DNA of 64,000 nucleotides, taken from JAIROC01 sp031553535. Its GTDB lineage: Bacteria; Bacteroidota; Bacteroidia; Bacteroidales; WCHB1-69. Shown one piece after another: positions 63,881 to 64,000 of the stretch. The stretch lies in NCBI GenBank assembly GCA_031553535.1, contig JAVBLM010000017.1:15191-79190 (forward strand). The letters are read 5' to 3'. A program made the position numbers and the translations under genes. The notes below the pieces were generated by a model. That model made no database searches. It was not told where the DNA came from and was given only the letters and a program-made list of their open reading frames with translations. Position 1 is the stretch's first letter, and each line of letters starts with the position of its first letter.

Positions 63881-64000
63881 AAAACAACTATTTTCCAAAC
63901 TTTTTTCAAAAAACCATTTAACTTGCATATTTTTTTATATTTACAAAAGGTTCGCCACGATTTACTACAGCAAAAGCTCGTGCTAATAATTTGCATCTAA

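Overview
This 64-kb window looks like a chromosomal segment of a low-GC (visibly AT-rich) member of the Bacteroidota, most likely order Bacteroidales. The reasons are: several type IX secretion (T9SS) genes and T9SS cargo proteins with C-terminal sorting domains; promoters of the Bacteroidota form TTG-N19/21-TAnnTTTG with mostly weak Shine-Dalgarno sequences; Bacteroidota versions of atpD-atpC, kbl, dksA-like and lspA; and GLUG-repeat, PKD-like and Gly-rich surface proteins. I cannot assign a genus from the sequence alone.

Layout. 0-8 kb: two superoxide dismutases (one exported with Mn-type residues, one cytoplasmic with Fe-type residues), a short 22-bp satellite, a housekeeping operon (rdgB-like, DUF2520, kdsC), a PorV/PorQ-family outer-membrane protein, a phosphopantetheinyl transferase, comF and an SDR. 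8-15.5 kb: a secreted GLUG-repeat protein, a LytS/LytTR two-component system with a candidate direct-repeat operator, a degenerate SDR, small membrane proteins, and atpD-atpC as a separate two-gene operon. 15.7-26 kb: a beta-CASP nuclease, a putative 0.9-kb inverted-repeat-bounded element carrying 42-bp tandem repeats, an OmpA-like protein and a 1930-aa T9SS cargo protein. 26-31 kb: a fluoride riboswitch with crcB, a surface lipoprotein and a metal P-type ATPase. 31-42 kb: a repeat-rich, gene-poor stretch, two small divergent helix-turn-helix genes with facing promoters, and a 2867-aa modular T9SS adhesin. 42-58 kb: tRNA-Lys, xerD, a PorE-like protein, a secreted trypsin-fold protease, kbl, a second 42-bp repeat locus, phoH, porQ, rlmB, lspA, a dksA-like gene, cutC and a transglutaminase-like lipoprotein. 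58-64 kb: a PAQR-like membrane protein followed by a run of small stress or detoxification-type genes on one strand, and a truncated alpha/beta hydrolase at the edge.

How it fits together. The dominant theme is the cell surface: T9SS outer-membrane parts (PorV/PorQ family, PorQ, a PorE-like anchor) and at least three cargo proteins (1930 aa, 2867 aa and a protease) lie in one window. The most unusual non-coding signals are the two related 42-bp repeat loci, one inside what looks like an insertion between ompA and its terminator, and the HTH switch-like region beside the giant adhesin gene.

All calls were made by reading the sequence. No database search, folding program or codon-use calculation was run, and residue positions are hand counts.
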